The notes under the pieces were generated by a model that saw nothing but the letters and a program-made list of their open reading frames with translations, had not been told where the DNA came from and ran no database searches. The position numbers were made by a program, and so were the translations under genes. Of a stretch of DNA of 41,010 bases, positions 17,223-25,157 are shown piece by piece. The stretch is from CAYRGC01 sp964423795 (GTDB lineage Bacteria; Patescibacteriota; Gracilibacteria; Peribacterales; Peribacteraceae): the NCBI GenBank assembly GCA_964423795.1, contig CAYRGC010000010.1, positions 1 to 41,010 on the forward strand, in the 5' to 3' direction. Each line of letters starts with the position of its first letter. Within the stretch, counting starts at the first letter, position 1.

Positions 17223-17995
17223 GGTAAAATGCTAAAGGGGTAGCATGTCCAATATTCGTTATTTTCTACCTGTGAGGGCAATAATTGCACTATTAGCGGC
17301 TTATATCCTGTTACTTCGTAAAGCTCAAAAAAAGCTGGCAAAACAGTATTTTCTAGGAAATCGTATTCTCGCCCTTCGGGAATAAAATTTTCAAACAAGC
17401 ATGCCCTTTGAAGGAATAATCCTAAGTATTTTTTGTAATATTCTTTGGCACTTTTTCCATTAGTCGTAAACCAATTTGAGCCATCAAAAACAAAATCAGA
17501 ACAATTTGGATAAATTCTCTGCAAAAGAGAATGATGAAAATCAACGAGCGATTCGCCCCATAGGGTTTTAATTTTGCTAATTTTTTTTCCATCTGATTCA
17601 TGAAAATTAATAACGTTTCTTTTTGTTCTAATAAATTTCTCTGAAAGCATATTCTGAAATTTCATTACACCTAAAGCACGTTTTAATGGATTTGCTGAAA
17701 TGAATTTATCATCGCAATATTCAAAAATTACAGGGTCCATTTTTTTATCTTTAACCTTGTCCAGAAATAACTTAATTTCATAATTTGGAGAAGCAACTTG
17801 CCGTGAAAGAACGGCAGAAATTTTATTTTCAAGCGGACTTGGCAGTGAGTTACCTAAGAGCTCAATAACTTTTTTACTTAAAAAATCATTGTCTTGCCGA
17901 TTTTTTAATTCATTAAAAACCTTTTCAATATCTGTATATAAAAATTCACGTAAGCGTTTTTTATCACCCATTAATTCCTCATGACTTTTTTTCAT
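17195..17995 (-). CDS. Hypothetical soluble protein in sensory operon
   Basis: A 266-residue protein that I do not recognise. It has no signal peptide or membrane segment and is rich in Lys, Asn, Phe and Tyr, with a mixed alpha/beta character. Notable stretches are LWGESLVDFHHSLLQRIYP, KEYYKKYLGLFLQRACLF and PLIVQLLPSQVENNEYWTCY near the C-terminus. The last reads like a core strand followed by a conserved loop. The gene starts inside the stop of the Cys-rich gene (ATGA overlap at 17992-17995) and ends 9 bp before the kinase start, so it is probably co-transcribed with both. The base composition is AT-rich, like the rest of this block and unlike most of the window. Confidence 0.7.
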   Translation of the reverse strand: MKKSHEELMGDKKRLREFLYTDIEKVFNELKNRQDNDFLSKKVIELLGNSLPSPLENKISAVLSRQVASPNYEIKLFLDKVKDKKMDPVIFEYCDDKFISANPLKRALGVMKFQNMLSEKFIRTKRNVINFHESDGKKISKIKTLWGESLVDFHHSLLQRIYPNCSDFVFDGSNWFTTNGKSAKEYYKKYLGLFLQRACLFENFIPEGREYDFLENTVLPAFFELYEVTGYKPLIVQLLPSQVENNEYWTCYPFSILPFIEAKNSV

Positions 17996-18342
17996 TTGAT
18001 AGAACAGACATCATCTCGGCCTTCGCCACATTTAATTTCGGTGCAAGTAATTAAATTAGATACACATTCTTTTAAGCAGGAATCATCTTTACATTTTCTG
18101 AAATCTTTTGCAGCTATCAAGAACTTTCTAAAGCTACTTAATTTATTCGGAGGACAATCTTCAGAATTTGTACAGTCTCTAATAAAACATTTTTGTATTT
18201 CTAAGTTACAAGGTGCTTCGATTATAAAATCGTAATTTTTAGTGAAAAAATATTTATAAAAAGCTGAAGCAATAGGAGCTAAAACTATTATGATTAAGGT
18301 CAATCGAAGTAACAATGAAGCCGCTGGTTTTGCAGTATTCAT
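17992..18342 (-). CDS. Cys-rich membrane-anchored protein
   Basis: A 116-residue protein of unknown function. One hydrophobic segment at residues 10-30 (LLLRLTLIIIVLAPIASAFY) is followed by a short domain with ten Cys in about 75 residues (C-x6-C, then single Cys spaced by 3-10). That suggests a small disulfide-bonded domain outside the membrane. The gene overlaps the next one by 4 bp and follows the DMT transporter by 38 bp. A TAAAAT box lies 7 nt before the ATG. It could be a ligand-binding accessory of the transporter or the kinase, which is inference from position only. Confidence 0.65.
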   Translation of the reverse strand: MNTAKPAASLLLRLTLIIIVLAPIASAFYKYFFTKNYDFIIEAPCNLEIQKCFIRDCTNSEDCPPNKLSSFRKFLIAAKDFRKCKDDSCLKECVSNLITCTEIKCGEGRDDVCSIK

Positions 18343-18349
18343 ATTGGCT

Positions 18350-18378
18350 ATTTTAGATCAAAAAATGGTTTATTTAAA
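18350..18378 (-). promoter_or_regulatory. Promoter of the Cys-rich gene
   Basis: On the minus strand TTTAAA (18378-18373), a 17-nt spacer, TAAAAT (18355-18350), and 7 nt to the ATG at 18342. Confidence 0.4.
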
Positions 18379-18380
18379 AC

Positions 18381-19268
18381 TTATTGCGGAGGCATTAGCA
18401 ATAAGCCTGCAAATACTAAACAAAAACTTGCAGTCTTTACCTTTAAGGATTGCCTTGTTAATAGCTCTTTTGGAGCGAATGCAGGCCAGAAAAGCATGCA
18501 CATCCAAGCGCCTATAATTACAAAAAAAGGTTGGGTATTAGAGGTTATAGCAACCAATGATAAAGGGCCATATTGATACGCATATGCACCTAAGAGCTCC
18601 GCTAAAAAATAGAAAAAAATTATTATTAAAGATTTTAGACAAAATAAATAATTACTAGTAATTGCAGTCATTGCTTTTTTAAAAACATTTCTTGAAAGCA
18701 TTGGCAAAACAAAGGATGGAGTTTCACGCCCAATGGTTAGCCAAAAAAAAGCTGAAAATGCACTTACATTTGAATTAATAGCCACTTTTTTTATTGAATA
18801 AAAAGGCACATAAAGAAGTGCCAGAACTGTTACAAGCCACAATGTTCGATGAAGATTTATATGTTTGTGAAAAAAAGTTAAAAGCAAAGATCCAATAATT
18901 ATTAAAATTGCACCAAAACTTTGATGTATTGACCACGTTTCATGGAAATAAAACACGCCAATAACTGTTAAAAATAGAGACAAAATTGACCATGCAACAT
19001 TTAAAACAGAGATATCTATCTTATCGGCCGCATGAAAAAACCATAGATCAGCGATGTAAGCACTCATTCCGGTTACAAATAATGGAAGTGCCCAAGAAGT
19101 TTGTGTTTCTATAGCAAAAAATAATACTAAAAGAACTGGCATCGATAAAATTGATTGTATCCAAGAAAGTATTACTGGTGATTTGTGATGATGATGAACT
19201 AAAACGGAATTTAAGACATTAACGCCTGCCCAGGCTATTGTGCTTAGTAAGATGTAGAATAACCACAT
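18381..19268 (-). CDS. DMT-superfamily (EamA-like) transporter
   Basis: A 295-residue protein with about ten hydrophobic helices in two similar halves, the layout of EamA/RhaT-type drug/metabolite transporters. Typical features are the start LYILLSTIAWAGVNVLNSVL, the end of the first half LSLFLTVIGVFYFHETWS-x-HQ-x-FGAILIIIG, and the matching second-half segment ITSNTQPFFVIIGAWM. The substrate cannot be read. The gene is AT-rich and heads the leftward group of the Cys-rich protein, the unknown and the kinase. A TAAGAT box (19282-19277) lies 8 nt before the ATG. The 137 bp up to the end of the TrmB-like gene hold nothing else recognised. Confidence 0.85.
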   Translation of the reverse strand: MWLFYILLSTIAWAGVNVLNSVLVHHHHKSPVILSWIQSILSMPVLLVLFFAIETQTSWALPLFVTGMSAYIADLWFFHAADKIDISVLNVAWSILSLFLTVIGVFYFHETWSIHQSFGAILIIIGSLLLTFFHKHINLHRTLWLVTVLALLYVPFYSIKKVAINSNVSAFSAFFWLTIGRETPSFVLPMLSRNVFKKAMTAITSNYLFCLKSLIIIFFYFLAELLGAYAYQYGPLSLVAITSNTQPFFVIIGAWMCMLFWPAFAPKELLTRQSLKVKTASFCLVFAGLLLMPPQ

Positions 19269-19405
19269 GCGTAATTATCTTATTCCTATTTTGTTAAGTT
19301 ACTATTTCGATTTTCGCATCAGAAGAATCTGCACTAGTAAAAAATTGTGTTCAAAGTGAAAACTAATTGAGAGGAGGCTGCTTACGTATGCGCCGGAGAT
19401 GCTCT

Positions 19406-22369
19406 CTATTTTAAGTATTTTTGGATACTCAATCCTGCAAGCGCAAGTAGCATTACACCTATTGCAGCAAATATTTCATTTTTTAAATTACTGCGTAGCT
19501 CCTCTAGAACTACGGAAACATTCGTGTCTATTCCAACCACCGCGATAACTTTATTATTTTTATAAACCGGTGCGAAGCCGCTTAGGAAAGTACTCCATTG
19601 GTCAGAGTAAAATTTCTTTGTGTATGAAGGTTTTGAAAAATCAAAATTTTCAATCGGGGTAACATAGCTCACCCCGGGGTACGTATTTACGTCGTGGGTA
19701 TCTGGTCCATTGGCGTTTTCATCCGTAAAATACGGAGTCTCCGGTGTAGTATCAGCGTCCGCAATCCAAGTCCACACGCCTGTTTCTTTATCTACTCTAA
19801 AGATATAAGCAAATTCGATATCAGGATTTCGGGAGCGAACTTTTTGCAGCTGATCATGAATGTGCATGTAGGCAGCTGAAAAAATATCGCTATATTTTTG
19901 AATATTATTTAGTTCATCGGGATTCAGGGTAGTTGCAGTTGTTGAAGCTATAGCCATTAGTTTTTTGCCATTCGTCTCTATTAATTCCTGTCTTTTATAA
20001 AGAAAGAAAAACAAAAATATGACGAGAGAAATTTCAAAACATAAAAGAAACATTACAATAACTTTTTTCATTTTAAATTTAGTTATTACTTTTAATGCGA
20101 ACTTTTGGTTGGTTATAAAAAGCCAAAGAACTAGTGTTAGAAAAAGTAAAATAAAAAACCAAATAGCAAAAGGAAATTGTGCATAGGCAGTCGAGGTGAC
20201 ATTTGTAAGAGCAGTATCAATACCCAGGATTCCTATGGTTTTACCAATGGAATCTTTTATAGGTGCTCCAGCTGTCACAAAGGACCCCCATTGGGTTTCT
20301 TCATCTAAGAATGAAATAGGTTCTAAGATTGCTCTTTTCCAATATTCCCTTTTTGAGATATCAAATTTTTCTCCAGGCGGAGATAGATGATCTACATCAT
20401 TAACTACTCCATCACCGTTTACGTCACCCGTTATATATGGATCTAGGGAATCTGCATCTGCGATGAATTCAAAAAATCGAGGATCATTTGTTGGGCGCAT
20501 GATATAGGCATACTTAATGCCAGTATTTTTAAAGCGAATGTCATTTAAATTTTTTATAACTTTTGCATATTCAGGCTTTGATATGTCTTTTTCTGTTCGA
20601 AGTTGATCTAAGTCGCGCGAATCGAATTGAAGTGTGCCAGTCGCAGCAATTGATAAGACCTTCTCGATCGCGCGATCCCTCACCGAAGCCAGTTTCCATT
20701 GGTAGAGGCCGTAGGTGATGAGGCCGGAGAGCGCCGCGCAGGAAACCATCGCGAGGCCGATCTTCTTGAGATCGATGACTTGGAGGAGTTCTTGGAGCAG
20801 CGAACGGTTGAACGCCGCCAGGCGGATGAAGACGAACAGGGCGAAGAGGCCGAGGAAGAAGAAGATCGGATTGAAGACCGCGCTCAGCTTGCTTTCGAGG
20901 ATGCGCGGCGTCATATCCACCGCGAGCACGGCGACCGGCATGCCATCCTTGAGGATCGGGGCGTAGCCGGAGATGAACGTGCCCCACGTATCGGTATAGA
21001 AATCCTGCGAGGTCGTCGGGCCGTCGAAGCCCTTGAACGCTTCCGCCGGGGGGTCCGGATAGGGCTGCCCGGGCCACTGGAGATAATCCGCGCCGTCGAT
21101 CTTGCCGTTGTGGTCCACATCCACGTTGTTCGTGGAATCGTCGTCCGTGTTGGCGTAGGGATTGATGGAATGGGAATCCGCGACGAACGCGAGGCGGTCC
21201 GGATGGGCGGGATCGCGGCGGATGACGTAGACGAAGGCGATGTCCTCGTTGGACCGGCGGATCTGCTCCAGCTGGCGCACCGTGGCGCTCCATTGGGGCT
21301 TTTTCCAGTCCTCCTCGTTGCGCAGCTCCTCCAGGTCGGCGGGGTTCAACTGCAGGGCGCCGGTCGACGCGATGGACTGCACCGTCTCGCGGAGATGGCG
21401 GAATTCGATGTCCTTCGTGTAGGCGCGCAGGCCGAACGTCGCGCTCGCGGCCACGACGGCGAACGCGGCGATGCTTGTGCGGCTGAGGAAGAACTCGCGC
21501 AGCGCCGAGAGCGTGCGCGTGGAAAGGGGCACGAGCGTGGTGATCGCGGACGTGGCGGGGATCGGTTGCGCCGAGGATTCGTCGATCACGGCCTCGATCT
21601 TCTTGCCTCCGCTCTTCCAGACGCCCTCGAACACCCCGCGTTCCTGCGAGGCCATCTCGGGATAGCGCATCACGCAGGCGCGCTTCTCGGCGTGGTTGAT
21701 GCAGGCGACGAAATCCCCGGCGATGAGCTTCTCGAACGTGAAGGGGAACTGCGTTTCCTCGAGAAGCAGGGTTTGGCGGTACTCGAAGGGATCGCGGCTC
21801 TGGAAGCGGCGCCCGAGCGGCGTATTGTGGGCGATCACGCGCTGGAAGGTGCCCCGGCGGCGGCGCTCGCGGAAGAATTCCACGCGGAAATCGCGCAGAG
21901 GATCGTCTTCCGCGGCGCAGAACACGGGGACGAAGGACAGGATCTCCGTCCCGGGCTTGAGGAGCTCGCGGTAGGCCTGGGCCAGACCGGCGAGGCCGTC
22001 GAAGTACCGGATGTCCGGGCGGTTCTTGTCCACCTTGAGCGTGGAGACGAACGCCTCGAAGTTCTGGTGCTTGCGGAGCATCTGCTCGTGCTTCTTCTGC
22101 AGATCCTCCGCCATCCACTTGGCGACCGCGTCGAGCGAGTGGAGCGTGTAGCGGTTCGTCTCGTTGATCCACTGCTTGTCCAGGATGCCTTTGCGTAACA
22201 GCTTCTTGATCGATTGATCGAGCACGCCCGTGCTCTTGCCGGTCTTGGCGGCGAGCTCGCGGACCGTGAGGGCGTCCTCCTCGAGGAGGCGCTTGATCAC
22301 GAGGATCTCGGTCCCGGAAAATCCGGCCTCCTCAAGAGCGGATTCGATGCTTTGGGGCAGGGAATTCAC
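19406..22369 (-). CDS. Membrane-tethered TrmB-like regulator with three tandem extracellular PDC/Cache-type sensors
   Basis: A 987-residue protein, GTG start. Residues 10-80 form a TrmB-type winged helix (LTVRELAAKTGKSTGVLDQSIKKLLRKG as the HTH core); 110-260 resembles the TrmB effector part. Six membrane helices (about 298-315, 500-520, 536-555, 732-753, 768-791, 965-981) then hold three homologous outside domains: 325-490, 563-722 and 798-953. Each begins SIASTGALQL, SIAATGTLQF or AIASTTATTL, has an aromatic AYI-type strand, an acidic loop, and ends WGTFISGYAP, WGSFVTAGAP or WSTFLSGFAP plus a VDM/GID strand, as in PDC sensors of chemoreceptors and kinases. The predicted function is a one-component signal transducer that binds DNA from the membrane. 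DNA for residues 1-570 is GC-rich; from base 20655 to the stop it is AT-rich. The gene may be autoregulated (see the direct repeats upstream). Confidence 0.82.
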   Translation of the reverse strand: MNSLPQSIESALEEAGFSGTEILVIKRLLEEDALTVRELAAKTGKSTGVLDQSIKKLLRKGILDKQWINETNRYTLHSLDAVAKWMAEDLQKKHEQMLRKHQNFEAFVSTLKVDKNRPDIRYFDGLAGLAQAYRELLKPGTEILSFVPVFCAAEDDPLRDFRVEFFRERRRRGTFQRVIAHNTPLGRRFQSRDPFEYRQTLLLEETQFPFTFEKLIAGDFVACINHAEKRACVMRYPEMASQERGVFEGVWKSGGKKIEAVIDESSAQPIPATSAITTLVPLSTRTLSALREFFLSRTSIAAFAVVAASATFGLRAYTKDIEFRHLRETVQSIASTGALQLNPADLEELRNEEDWKKPQWSATVRQLEQIRRSNEDIAFVYVIRRDPAHPDRLAFVADSHSINPYANTDDDSTNNVDVDHNGKIDGADYLQWPGQPYPDPPAEAFKGFDGPTTSQDFYTDTWGTFISGYAPILKDGMPVAVLAVDMTPRILESKLSAVFNPIFFFLGLFALFVFIRLAAFNRSLLQELLQVIDLKKIGLAMVSCAALSGLITYGLYQWKLASVRDRAIEKVLSIAATGTLQFDSRDLDQLRTEKDISKPEYAKVIKNLNDIRFKNTGIKYAYIMRPTNDPRFFEFIADADSLDPYITGDVNGDGVVNDVDHLSPPGEKFDISKREYWKRAILEPISFLDEETQWGSFVTAGAPIKDSIGKTIGILGIDTALTNVTSTAYAQFPFAIWFFILLFLTLVLWLFITNQKFALKVITKFKMKKVIVMFLLCFEISLVIFLFFFLYKRQELIETNGKKLMAIASTTATTLNPDELNNIQKYSDIFSAAYMHIHDQLQKVRSRNPDIEFAYIFRVDKETGVWTWIADADTTPETPYFTDENANGPDTHDVNTYPGVSYVTPIENFDFSKPSYTKKFYSDQWSTFLSGFAPVYKNNKVIAVVGIDTNVSVVLEELRSNLKNEIFAAIGVMLLALAGLSIQKYLK

Positions 22370-22380
22370 GACAAATCCGC

Positions 22381-22409
22381 ACTCTACGGCATGGGAAACG
22401 TGCTGTAAA
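22381..22409 (-). promoter_or_regulatory. Promoter of the TrmB-like gene
   Basis: On the minus strand TTTACA (22409-22404), a 17-nt spacer, TAGAGT (22386-22381), then 11 nt to the GTG at 22369. Confidence 0.6.
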
Positions 22410-22438
22410 GATCAGAATGATTTTTCATGTAAAGGTCA
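22404..22438. promoter_or_regulatory. Direct-repeat candidate operator
   Basis: TGTAAAGATCA (22404-22414) and TGTAAAGGTCA (22428-22438), identical at 10 of 11 positions with a period of 24 bp. The first copy covers the -35 box. This is a candidate binding site for the encoded TrmB-like domain. The rest of 22439-22566 holds a small TTAGGG/CCCTAA hairpin (22487-22501) after ligA and nothing else recognised. Confidence 0.45.
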
Positions 22439-22566
22439 AGATACATGCCGCAAGAGGGCGTTCTTTTCCCGAAGAAGGAATACCTACTTTAGGGCTTCCC
22501 TAAGGACAAAAAGACGTTCTCTCCTCCTGCGGAATGGCCGGGCGCGCCCTGCTCCCGGGGCCCGGT

Positions 22567-24717
22567 TCAGCCGAGCAGCTTCTTGAACTGCTCCTCGTCG
22601 ATCACCGTGACGCCGAGCGCCTGCGCGTCGTCCAGTTTACTGCCCGGATCCGCGCCCGCGAGGACGTAGGTCGTCTTCTTGCTCACGGCGCTGCTCACGT
22701 TGCCTCCCCTCTCCTTGATGAGCGAGCGGGCTTGTTCGCGGCTCAGGCCGGGGAGGGTCCCCGTCAGCACGAACGTCTTCCCGGCGAAGATCTGCGGGGC
22801 ACCCGAGCCTTCCGGCAGAAGGGCGATCACGCCCGCGGCGTCGAGCTTCCTCAGGAGCTCCTTGCCGCGTTCCTCCGCGATCCAGCCGGTGAGCGCCTCC
22901 GCCACCGTGTCGCCGATGCCGTGGAGCGCGTCGATCTCCTCGGGCTTCAGGTGCTCGAGGGTCTCAAGCACGTCCTTCATGCGCACGCCGCGCACCTCCT
23001 CCGTGCGCGTTTCCGCGCCGAAGAGCGAGGCCTGGTGCAGCACGTCGTCCCTCACCTCCACGGTCACGGTCGATTCCGGCCACGCGATGCGCCGGGCGAG
23101 CACCTCGCTCGTCTCGCGTCCGATGTGGCGGATGCCGAGCGCGAAGAGCAGGCGCTCGAGCGGGAGGCGCTTGGCGCGCTCGATGGACTCGAGGACGTTC
23201 CGCGTCTTCTGTTCCTTGAAGAGTGGGAGCTGCAGGAAGTCCTCCGCGGTGAGCGTGAAGAGGTCGGCGGGATCGTCCAGGAAGCCCCCTTCGATCAGGT
23301 CCGCGATGGTCTCCTTGCCGAGCCCTTCGATGTTGCACGCGAGCCGCGAGACGAAGTGCTCCACCTTCTCCTGCTGCTGCGCGGAGCAGTCGGGGTTCGG
23401 GCAACGATGCACCACCTCGCCCTCCGGCCGGACGAGCGGCGTGCCGCAGCTCGGGCATTTCTTGGGATACCGGAAGGGCTTGGCGTCCTTCGGGCGGAGG
23501 TTCTCCAGCACCTGCACCACCTCGGGGATGATGTCGCCGGCCTTGCGCACGATCACCGTGTCGCCGATGCGCACGTCCAGCCTCGCGATCTCGTCCTCGT
23601 TGTGGAGCGTGGCGCGCGTCACCGTGGTGCCCGCGAGCTGCGTGGGCGTGAGGTGCGCCACGGGCGTGATGGCCCCGGTGCGCCCCACCTGGAGCACGAT
23701 GTCCATCACCTGCGCCGTCTTCTCCTCGGCCGGGAACTTGTACGCGCGCGCCCAGCGCGGCGCCTTGGCCGTGGACCCGAGCTCGCGCTGCGTGCGGCGC
23801 TCGTTCACCTTGATGACGACGCCGTCGATGTCGAAGGGGAGCGCGTCGCGCTTCTTCCCCACTTCCGCGAAGATCTTCTGCACCTGCGCGAGGCTGGAGC
23901 ATTTGCGGAACTCCAGGGAGACGGGGAGCCCGAGCTCGTCGAAGGTCTTGAGCACCTCCTCCTGCGTCCGGAGTCCGAGCGCGTCGGTGGAGGCGAGGTC
24001 GAGCGAGTAACAGAACATCCGAAGCTCCCTGCTCGCGGCGACGGCGGGATCGAGCTGGCGCACGCTGCCCGCGGCGGCGTTGCGGGGATTGGCGAACTTC
24101 TCCTCCGCGGGGAGGTCGCGGTTCACCTTCGCGAGCGCGGCCTTCGTCATGAAGACCTCGCCCGAGACCTCGAGGAAGCGGTGGTCGGGAGCGACCGTCT
24201 TCGGCGTGAGGACGAAGGGGATCGTCTCGATGGCGCGCACGGTGTGCGTGACGTCCTCGCCCTCGATGCCGTTGCCTCGCGTGACGGCGCGCAGCAGCCG
24301 GTACGTCGGCGCCTTTGCCTTCGGGTCGAGCGCGTAGATGAGCGAGATGTTGAGGCCGTCGATCTTGAGCTCCACGAGGTACTCGAACGTCCGGTTCATG
24401 TCGCCCAAAAAGCGGCGCATGAGTTCCTCCCACTCCGCGAGGTCCTCCTCGGAGAAGGCGTCCGTGAGGGATTCCTTCGGGGACAGGTGCGGCACCTTCG
24501 GGAGACGGCCGTCGAGGGGCGCGCCCACGCGCTGGGTGGGGGAATCGGGGGAGATCAGGTCCGGGAACTCCTTTTCCAGCGCGATCAGTTCCTGCTTGAG
24601 GGCGTCGCGCACGTCCTCGGAGACGAGCGTTTCGTTCTCGATGAAGTAGGCGCGGTTAAGCCGCTTGATCTCCTCGCGGAGCTTCAGAACCCGCTGCTGC
24701 GCTTTCTCTCGATCCAT
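22567..24717 (-). CDS. ligA: NAD+-dependent DNA ligase
   Basis: A 716-residue enzyme that seals nicks in replication and repair using NAD+. The adenylation domain has the nucleophile K118 in ELKIDGLNIS and downstream motifs such as FANPRNAAAGSVRQLDP and DIDGVVIKVN. The OB-fold region contains VGRTGAITPVA. A four-Cys zinc finger (CPSCGTPL ... CPNPDCSAQ) is followed by helix-hairpin-helix repeats (IEGLGKETIADLIE, LHGIGDTVAEAL) and a C-terminal BRCT domain (FAGKTFVLTGTLPGLSR). The order and length are complete for LigA, with about 45 extra residues in the HhH region (STVTVEVRDDVLHQASLFG). ATG 24717 is preferred over an upstream TTG at 24738 because a TATTCT box lies 7 nt upstream of 24717 and overlaps the longer start. 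Confidence 0.97.
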   Translation of the reverse strand: MDREKAQQRVLKLREEIKRLNRAYFIENETLVSEDVRDALKQELIALEKEFPDLISPDSPTQRVGAPLDGRLPKVPHLSPKESLTDAFSEEDLAEWEELMRRFLGDMNRTFEYLVELKIDGLNISLIYALDPKAKAPTYRLLRAVTRGNGIEGEDVTHTVRAIETIPFVLTPKTVAPDHRFLEVSGEVFMTKAALAKVNRDLPAEEKFANPRNAAAGSVRQLDPAVAASRELRMFCYSLDLASTDALGLRTQEEVLKTFDELGLPVSLEFRKCSSLAQVQKIFAEVGKKRDALPFDIDGVVIKVNERRTQRELGSTAKAPRWARAYKFPAEEKTAQVMDIVLQVGRTGAITPVAHLTPTQLAGTTVTRATLHNEDEIARLDVRIGDTVIVRKAGDIIPEVVQVLENLRPKDAKPFRYPKKCPSCGTPLVRPEGEVVHRCPNPDCSAQQQEKVEHFVSRLACNIEGLGKETIADLIEGGFLDDPADLFTLTAEDFLQLPLFKEQKTRNVLESIERAKRLPLERLLFALGIRHIGRETSEVLARRIAWPESTVTVEVRDDVLHQASLFGAETRTEEVRGVRMKDVLETLEHLKPEEIDALHGIGDTVAEALTGWIAEERGKELLRKLDAAGVIALLPEGSGAPQIFAGKTFVLTGTLPGLSREQARSLIKERGGNVSSAVSKKTTYVLAGADPGSKLDDAQALGVTVIDEEQFKKLLG

Positions 24718-24724
24718 CCTCAAA

Positions 24725-24730
24725 AGAATA
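24725..24730 (-). promoter_or_regulatory. -10 box of ligA
   Basis: TATTCT on the minus strand, 7 nt before the ATG at 24717. A TAGAAT box at 24753-24748 is an alternative -10 that would give a 30-nt leader. Confidence 0.4.
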
Positions 24731-24871
24731 GCATCCAAAAATCCGAAATTCTAAGCGCGAAATTCTGCAGGGTGGGGATAATCACGGGACGCAGGATTGG
24801 AGTTGCGCGGGATTTCGTGCGTAGGGCTCGTGCTTTTCTGCCTCTTCACAATCCTCGGGGCAAAATGTCCC

Positions 24872-24899
24872 TTGCAATCGGACGGGATTCGGCAAAGAT
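24872..24899 (+). promoter_or_regulatory. Promoter of the chorismate mutase-like gene
   Basis: TTGCAA (24872-24877), a 16-nt spacer, AAAGAT (24894-24899), and 6 nt to the ATG at 24906. Confidence 0.45.
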
Positions 24900-24905
24900 G
24901 CGCGC

Positions 24906-25154
24906 ATGCCCGTCTCCCACAGCCTCCGCGAACAGCTCGAAAAGCTCGATCAGCAGATCGTCGACCTGCTGGCGGAACGCGTGAACCTCTGCCAAAAGGC
25001 GCTCGAGGAGGACGAAGGCGTGTTCGACGACGCCACGCAGGCCGAATTCATCAACGAATGGGAGGGCATGGCCGACGAGCAGGGGCTCCATGTCCCGTCC
25101 GTCAGCGGCATCTGCAGACTCGTGATGAAGATGAGCCGCGTGAGCGGGGAGTAA
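24906..25154 (+). CDS. Chorismate mutase type II-like small protein
   Basis: An 82-residue helical protein. The first helix, LREQLEKLDQQIVDLLAERV, matches the start of AroQ-type chorismate mutases (LRxxIDxIDxxIxxLLxER). AroQ domains are about 85-95 residues, so the length fits a single domain. The second and third helices are shorter and carry many acidic residues (EEDEGVFDDATQAEF), and the usual Lys and Gln active-site positions are not clear to me. It could be a true chorismate mutase, or a helical protein that kept only the fold. No aromatic biosynthesis gene is in the window. It is followed by a large hairpin and then pilT. Confidence 0.6.
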   Translation: MPVSHSLREQLEKLDQQIVDLLAERVNLCQKALEEDEGVFDDATQAEFINEWEGMADEQGLHVPSVSGICRLVMKMSRVSGE

Positions 25155-25157
25155 CTT

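Noticed and set aside
20699..22198. 499-residue plus-strand open frame
   Set aside because: Antisense to the GC-rich half of the TrmB-like gene; no motifs. It stops near where the GC-rich part ends.
15572..22369. Classical integrated mobile element covering the AT-rich block
   Set aside because: No integrase, transposase or flanking direct repeats were seen at its edges, and the composition breaks fall inside intact genes, which fits recombination of modules better.
22534..24984. 816-residue plus-strand open frame
   Set aside because: Antisense to ligA, whose motifs are unambiguous.
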